Shown one piece after another: positions 60,294 to 64,000 of a stretch of DNA of 64,000 bases; within the stretch, counting starts at the first letter, position 1, and each line of letters opens with the position of its first letter. The translations under genes and the position numbers were made by a program. The notes beneath the pieces are model-generated. The model saw nothing but the letters and a program-made list of their open reading frames with translations. It made no database searches and was not told the DNA's origin. Location: the NCBI GenBank assembly GCA_902780405.1, contig CACZFI010000007.1:1-64000 (forward strand), given 5' to 3'. The stretch is from an uncultured Lachnospiraceae bacterium. GTDB taxonomy: Bacteria; Bacillota; Clostridia; Lachnospirales; Lachnospiraceae.

Positions 60294-61496
60294 ATGATTG
60301 TTAATGCCGGCAGAATCAAAATGACTGCGGACTCCGGGCGGGAGGTCACACGCTCTCGCAAGGAGGAAACCACGATGTGCAATCTACGCAGCAATCAGAT
60401 GCGCTACTATGCGAGCACATTTGAGGAAGCGTACGGTTCGCACAAACACAGTGTGAAAGAAGAAACCACCGAGCGGGACAAAAGCCTGCCGCTTCCTTGT
60501 GAGGGGGACGAGGAACATCCTCTTCCGGTGGAGACCTACGAACGCCTGAAAGGCAGGCAGCCGAAAGCTGCGCGCGTCGCGCCTGCGTCTCGGCAGGAAC
60601 AGATGGATCAGATTCGCGAGTTTGTGATCAGACTCAGAATCTACATTATGACGCTCAGGCAGAGAATCTTCGGGAATACCGGGATCTTTCGAAGCATGAA
60701 GGGGATTCTCGGTTACTACGACTCGATTCTCGGTTATCCTGCGGAAAGCGGCGGACACCTGGCATCCTCAAATGATGCCTCCGTGCTGTACGACGCAAGC
60801 TCCGGGTCTAAGGCTGTCAGCGTATGGAGCAGGAAAGACAGGGTGACGGAGACCTACCGCGAATCGGCGTCCGTCACATTTGAGACAGTAGGTCAGATTC
60901 AGACAGAGGACGGAAGAACCATCGATTTCACGATGCAGATGGAGATGCATGAAAGCTATGAGGAACGCTTCGAGGCGACAGCGCAAAATGTTGAAGTCAT
61001 CATGACAGATCCTTTGGTGATCAATCTTTCGGATGCACCCATCGGAATCGCTGATCGAACATGGAAGTTTGATCTTGATGCGGACGGATTTGAGGATGAA
61101 TTATATTCTCTTTCCGAAGGCGCGGGATATCTTGTTTATGACAGGGACGGAAGCGGCACCATTGATGACGGGACGGAACTCTTTGGTGCGCAGACAGGAG
61201 ACGGATTTGCGGAACTGGCGGCGTTCGACCGTGACAGGAGCGGATGGATCGATGAGGCGGATGCCATCTATTCCAAACTGAAGGTCTGGGTGAAGAATGA
61301 CCGCGGTGAGGACAGGATGGTCGGACTTAAGGAAGCCGGCGTCGGGGCTATCTATCTTGGAAGTGTCGCGGCGCAATTTGCCTATCGGTCGGAGACGGAA
61401 CATGCAACGCAGGCAGCGGTGAGAAGCGCAGGTTTCTACCTCTCGGAAGATGGCACGGCACATCAGATGGCGCAGATCGATTTTGCGACAAAGTAG
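60294..61496 (+). CDS. FrpC/RTX-like calcium-binding protein without signal peptide
   Basis: 400 aa. Residues 1-170 are charged with a helical stretch (REFVIRLRIYIMTLRQRIFG). From about 245 the sequence follows the FrpA/C-type Ca-binding block: FDLDADGFEDEL, DRDGSGTIDDGTELFG (EF-hand-like Asp ladder), FDRDRSGWIDEADAIY and LKVWVKN. Such blocks are known in secreted proteins, but no signal peptide or C-terminal secretion signal is evident. AAAGGAGGG site 5 bases before ATG. Similar unstudied proteins occur in Clostridia; function unknown. Confidence 0.8.
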   Translation: MIVNAGRIKMTADSGREVTRSRKEETTMCNLRSNQMRYYASTFEEAYGSHKHSVKEETTERDKSLPLPCEGDEEHPLPVETYERLKGRQPKAARVAPASRQEQMDQIREFVIRLRIYIMTLRQRIFGNTGIFRSMKGILGYYDSILGYPAESGGHLASSNDASVLYDASSGSKAVSVWSRKDRVTETYRESASVTFETVGQIQTEDGRTIDFTMQMEMHESYEERFEATAQNVEVIMTDPLVINLSDAPIGIADRTWKFDLDADGFEDELYSLSEGAGYLVYDRDGSGTIDDGTELFGAQTGDGFAELAAFDRDRSGWIDEADAIYSKLKVWVKNDRGEDRMVGLKEAGVGAIYLGSVAAQFAYRSETEHATQAAVRSAGFYLSEDGTAHQMAQIDFATK

Positions 61497-61545
61497 CGCG
61501 GTAACGGCGCATATTCTCGCAAATCAAAAAAAGTTAAAAAAATGA

Positions 61546-61574
61546 TTGACAACCCGCTTGCGAAATGATATAGT
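61546..61574 (+). promoter_or_regulatory. Promoter of tRNA-Leu
   Basis: TTGACA (61546-61551), 17 bp, TATAGT (61569-61574), 23 bp before the tRNA. Confidence 0.85.
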
Positions 61575-61597
61575 ATCACTTGCGTTGTGAATCGCAA

Positions 61598-61681
61598 GCG
61601 GGAGTGCTGGAATTGGCAGACAGGCTAGACTAAGGATCTAGTGTCGGCAACGACGTGTGGGTTCAAGTCCCACCTTCCGCA
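61598..61681 (+). tRNA. tRNA-Leu (anticodon AAG)
   Basis: 84 nt class II tRNA. Acceptor GCGGGAG/CTTCCGC (one G-T pair), D-arm with GGCAGACAGGC, anticodon stem CTAGA/TCTAG with loop CTAAGGA (anticodon AAG), a long variable arm (TGTCGGCAACGACG) and T-loop GGTTCAAGTCC. CCA is not encoded. It reads CUU and CUC codons. Confidence 0.95.
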
Positions 61682-61684
61682 CAC

Positions 61685-61717
61685 AGGTCATGATCCGGAA
61701 GGGTCATGACCTTTTTT
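61685..61717 (+). terminator. Terminator of tRNA-Leu
   Basis: AGGTCATGA (61685-61693) and TCATGACCT (61704-61712) followed by T6. Confidence 0.9.
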
Positions 61718-61718
61718 C

Positions 61719-61747
61719 TTGTGAAGGGGGATGTACAGTGGTATAAT
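61719..61747 (+). promoter_or_regulatory. Promoter of the O-antigen ligase-like gene
   Basis: TTGTGA (61719-61724), 17 bp, TATAAT (61742-61747), 20 bp before ATG. Confidence 0.75.
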
Positions 61748-61767
61748 AGCCACCGGAGGAGAAAACA

Positions 61768-63288
61768 ATGCAAAAAGTGATCAATTATCTATATCTGATT
61801 TATATGTTCGGGGTATATCCCGTTATCACACACAACAAATATTTCGACATTACCATCACGCGCTATCATGCATTTCTCTATGGGGCCTGTGCCTTTATTT
61901 TTTTGACAGCGATATCGGCAATCGTGAAGCTTTCCATGGGAGAGAAACTGACACCGAGATTCGCATGGAAGAAGAATCCGATCGGTGAGCCCGAATTATG
62001 GGTGTTGCTTTTCCTTCTGGCGAACTTTGTAAGCGCAATCGTGACAGACGATCCCCGTGAGGCGATGTTCGGAGAGCAGAGCCGTCATATGGGTGTGCTG
62101 ATCTACTTTGTGTTTGCGGTGATGATCCTGGTGATGTCCGGCGGCTTCGAGGTAGCCGAGGAAATCTTTCTTGTATTCGCGGCAAGTTCGGCTTATGCAT
62201 ATATCGTAGCAATCTTCCAGCATATGGAGATCGATTTTATGCACTACAAGGATAATATCAAGAAGGATCTGTATAACAAATTTATCTCTACCTTCGGTAA
62301 TATCAATATGTTTGCAGGATTCTTGTGCGTGAGCATCCCGATCTTTCTCGCAATGTTTATCTTCAGCAAGAAGCTTTACATGCGGATAACGGCGGGGGTT
62401 TTGATCACTATGGGAGGTATGGTGATCATGATCAGCAACAGCGATAGCGTATATGTCGGACTGGCTGTAGCTACGGTTGTGCTTCTGGTGCTTGCCATCA
62501 AGGAGGGCTATGTGGGACACTTTATGTTCGGCTATTCCTTCCTTGCGCTCGGTAATCTGTTCCTGACGCTGATCAACACCTATGCGCATACCAGATACGA
62601 CAAGAAGCGCGGCGGACTTGCACTCGCCTTAAACAGAATCGATGTTGCGGTGCTGTTTGTGGTATTCATGGCGCTTGCAACCGTGGTTGTCTATCTGCTT
62701 AGAAAGGTTTACGGAGATAAGATCGCAAAGATCAACAAGAAGGCGATCATCATAGCAGTGATCGTGTGTGCCGCCTTGTTCGGAATCGCATTCTTCATCT
62801 ACGGTGCATTTATCAGAGGTTCCTCTTTGTTCAAACTGAACTATAAGTGGGGAAGCTACCGCGGCTATATTTGGACGAAGATGGTGGAACTGTTCCGTGA
62901 TGCATCTCCGATCAACAAGATCTTCGGACACGGAAATGAAAGCGTCCGCACGTTGATGAATACCTATTACTACACGGAAATGATCTCTGTGACACACATG
63001 GCCTACGACAATGCGCATTGCGAACTGCTGCAGTACTTAATCTGCAACGGAATCTTCGGCCTCGTAGCTTACGTCGGCATGATCGTAACAAGCATTGCTT
63101 ATATATGGAAAAATGCAAACGGAAAGCCGGTGGCCTATATGAGCCTCGTTGCCATCATCGGCTACCTCGGTCAGAGTCTGCTTTCTTTAAACCAGCCGAT
63201 CTCCACACCCTTCCTGTTCCTTTTCATAGGACTCGGACTCGGGTATGCGACCATCCAAAAGAAAGCGATTGAAACCGAAGCAAAATAA
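61768..63288 (+). CDS. O-antigen ligase / polymerase family membrane protein (Wzy_C-like)
   Basis: 506 aa with about twelve membrane helices. The large outer loop holds the family motifs RGYIWTKMVELF (Arg of the RGxxW type) and MAYDNAHCELLQYLICNGIFGL (the DxAHxxxLxxxxxxG motif). Members ligate or polymerise lipid-linked glycans or link glycans to protein. In a monoderm it may polymerise a wall or capsular glycan, perhaps one started by the sugar transferase at 26253. Good CGGAGGAG site. Confidence 0.87.
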   Translation: MQKVINYLYLIYMFGVYPVITHNKYFDITITRYHAFLYGACAFIFLTAISAIVKLSMGEKLTPRFAWKKNPIGEPELWVLLFLLANFVSAIVTDDPREAMFGEQSRHMGVLIYFVFAVMILVMSGGFEVAEEIFLVFAASSAYAYIVAIFQHMEIDFMHYKDNIKKDLYNKFISTFGNINMFAGFLCVSIPIFLAMFIFSKKLYMRITAGVLITMGGMVIMISNSDSVYVGLAVATVVLLVLAIKEGYVGHFMFGYSFLALGNLFLTLINTYAHTRYDKKRGGLALALNRIDVAVLFVVFMALATVVVYLLRKVYGDKIAKINKKAIIIAVIVCAALFGIAFFIYGAFIRGSSLFKLNYKWGSYRGYIWTKMVELFRDASPINKIFGHGNESVRTLMNTYYYTEMISVTHMAYDNAHCELLQYLICNGIFGLVAYVGMIVTSIAYIWKNANGKPVAYMSLVAIIGYLGQSLLSLNQPISTPFLFLFIGLGLGYATIQKKAIETEAK

Positions 63289-63330
63289 TGTCATAATGGA
63301 CGATAGAACATATTTAGGAGGAAACACAGG

Positions 63331-64000
63331 ATGAAACTCTACGACGAACTGGTAGCCAGAGGGCTGATCGCACAGGTAACAAATGAAGAAGAGATCAGCA
63401 AATTGATCAACGAAGGAAAGGCTACTTTCTATATCGGATTCGATCCTACTGCGGACAGCCTGCATGTAGGACACTTTATGGCACTGTGTCTGATGAAGCG
63501 TCTGCAGATGGGCGGCAACAAGCCTATCGCCTTGATCGGCGGCGGTACCGGCATGATCGGTGACCCCACCGGACGTACGGATATGCGTCAGATGCTTACC
63601 AAGGAAGACATTCAGCACAATTGTGACTGCTTCAAGGAGCAGATGAGCCGCTTTATCGATTTCTCCGAAGGCAAGGCCATGATGGTGAACAATGCGGACT
63701 GGCTTCTGGATTTAAACTATGTGGACATGCTCCGCGAGGTGGGTGCTCATTTTACCGTCAATCGTATGCTTGCTGCAGAGTGCTACAAGCAGAGATGGGA
63801 TAAGGGACTTTCTTTCCTGGAGTTCAATTACATGATCATGCAGGCATACGACTTCTACAAGCTGTTCCAGGATTACGGATGTAATCTTGAGTTCGGTGGC
63901 GACGACCAGTGGTCCAACATGCTTGCCGGAACCGAGCTGATCAGAAGAAAGCTCGGCAAGGACGCACATGCCATGACCATTACATTGCTTCTTAATTCCG
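63331..64000 (+). CDS. tyrS: Tyrosyl-tRNA synthetase, N-terminal part (3' truncated by window)
   Basis: 223 codons are visible. Class I motifs: [16 protein letters not shown] (HIGH-type HVGH), [34 protein letters not shown] and GGDDQWSNM, the tyrosine-binding site. Starts at ATG 63331, 8 bases after AGGAGG. The 42-bp gap after the ligase gene has no room for a T-box, so it is probably co-transcribed or has an internal promoter. Confidence 0.96.
   Translation, partial: MKLYDELVARGLIAQVTNEEEISKLINEGKATFYIGFDPTADSLHVGHFMALCLMKRLQMGGNKPIALIGGGTGMIGDPTGRTDMRQMLTKEDIQHNCDCFKEQMSRFIDFSEGKAMMVNNADWLLDLNYVDMLREVGAHFTVNRMLAAECYKQRWDKGLSFLEFNYMIMQAYDFYKLFQDYGCNLEFGGDDQWSNMLAGTELIRRKLGKDAHAMTITLLLNS

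Noticed and set aside
61584..61600. CTTGCG...CGCAAG hairpin before tRNA-Leu as a regulatory element
   Set aside because: It partly overlaps the tRNA 5' end and is probably a by-product of the precursor sequence; too short to support a claim.
63289..63330. T-box leader before tyrS
   Set aside because: Only 42 bp separate it from the previous gene; there is no room for a specifier loop, T-box sequence and terminator.

Overview
The window looks like the chromosome of a monoderm Clostridia, most likely a Lachnospiraceae of roughly 50% GC. Evidence: strong GGAGG ribosome binding sites, TTGACA-17-TATAAT promoters, ChW-repeat surface proteins, an LCP cell-wall enzyme, MurT/GatD, a type IV pilus locus without secretin genes, and infC-rpmI-rplT behind an L20-type leader. 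Genus is not determined.

Layout. 1-7.5 kb: tail of a ChW surface protein, an LCP protein with an apparently leaderless mRNA, a 51-aa coiled peptide on the minus strand, murT-gatD (GatD lacks the catalytic Cys and His), asnB and a PTS EIIC-like membrane protein. 7.5-22.4 kb: type IV pilus operon with a prepilin, a 1891-aa prepilin carrying GLUG-like repeats, PilX/PilV/PilW-like minor pilins, PilC, a PilM-PilN fusion, PilO, PilB and, under its own promoter, the probable major pilin. 22.4-24.9 kb: an AT-rich DUF4143 ATPase gene between long-hairpin repeats. 24.9-44.5 kb: glmM, a polyprenyl sugar-phosphate transferase, a PilZ protein, purB, MATE, asparaginase, a hybrid sensor kinase, purA, birA, a YcxB-like protein, icd, then a chaperone operon (J-like/TPR protein, HscC-like Hsp70, Hsp20). 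44.5-50.8 kb: an ABC exporter, the infC operon and a transglutaminase/ChW surface protein. 50.8-54.8 kb: AT-rich accessory block with a type I toxin-antitoxin-like locus, small membrane proteins, a DUF6442/XRE pair and a NERD-CbxX AAA+ fusion. 55-64 kb: PAP2, metallophosphoesterase, AlkD-like, HAD, double GNAT, patatin, an FrpC-like calcium-binding protein, tRNA-Leu(AAG), an O-antigen ligase-like protein and the start of tyrS.

The most novel signals are: (1) a dispersed intergenic hairpin family at about 0.5, 7.7, 22.6 and 24.7 kb, whose core shows compensatory base changes, a conserved T-T mismatch and conserved tandem G-A pairs, inside long self-complementary arms that differ between copies; (2) the NERD-CbxX fusion with an XRE regulator; (3) the giant GLUG prepilin; (4) the J-like/TPR-Hsp70-Hsp20 operon whose J-like domain has NPE instead of HPD; (5) a 36-aa toxin-like gene convergent with an RNA driven by a strong promoter; (6) three 13-bp repeats at exact 33-bp spacing before the DUF4143 ATPase.

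All family calls are from motif recognition by eye. No database search was run.
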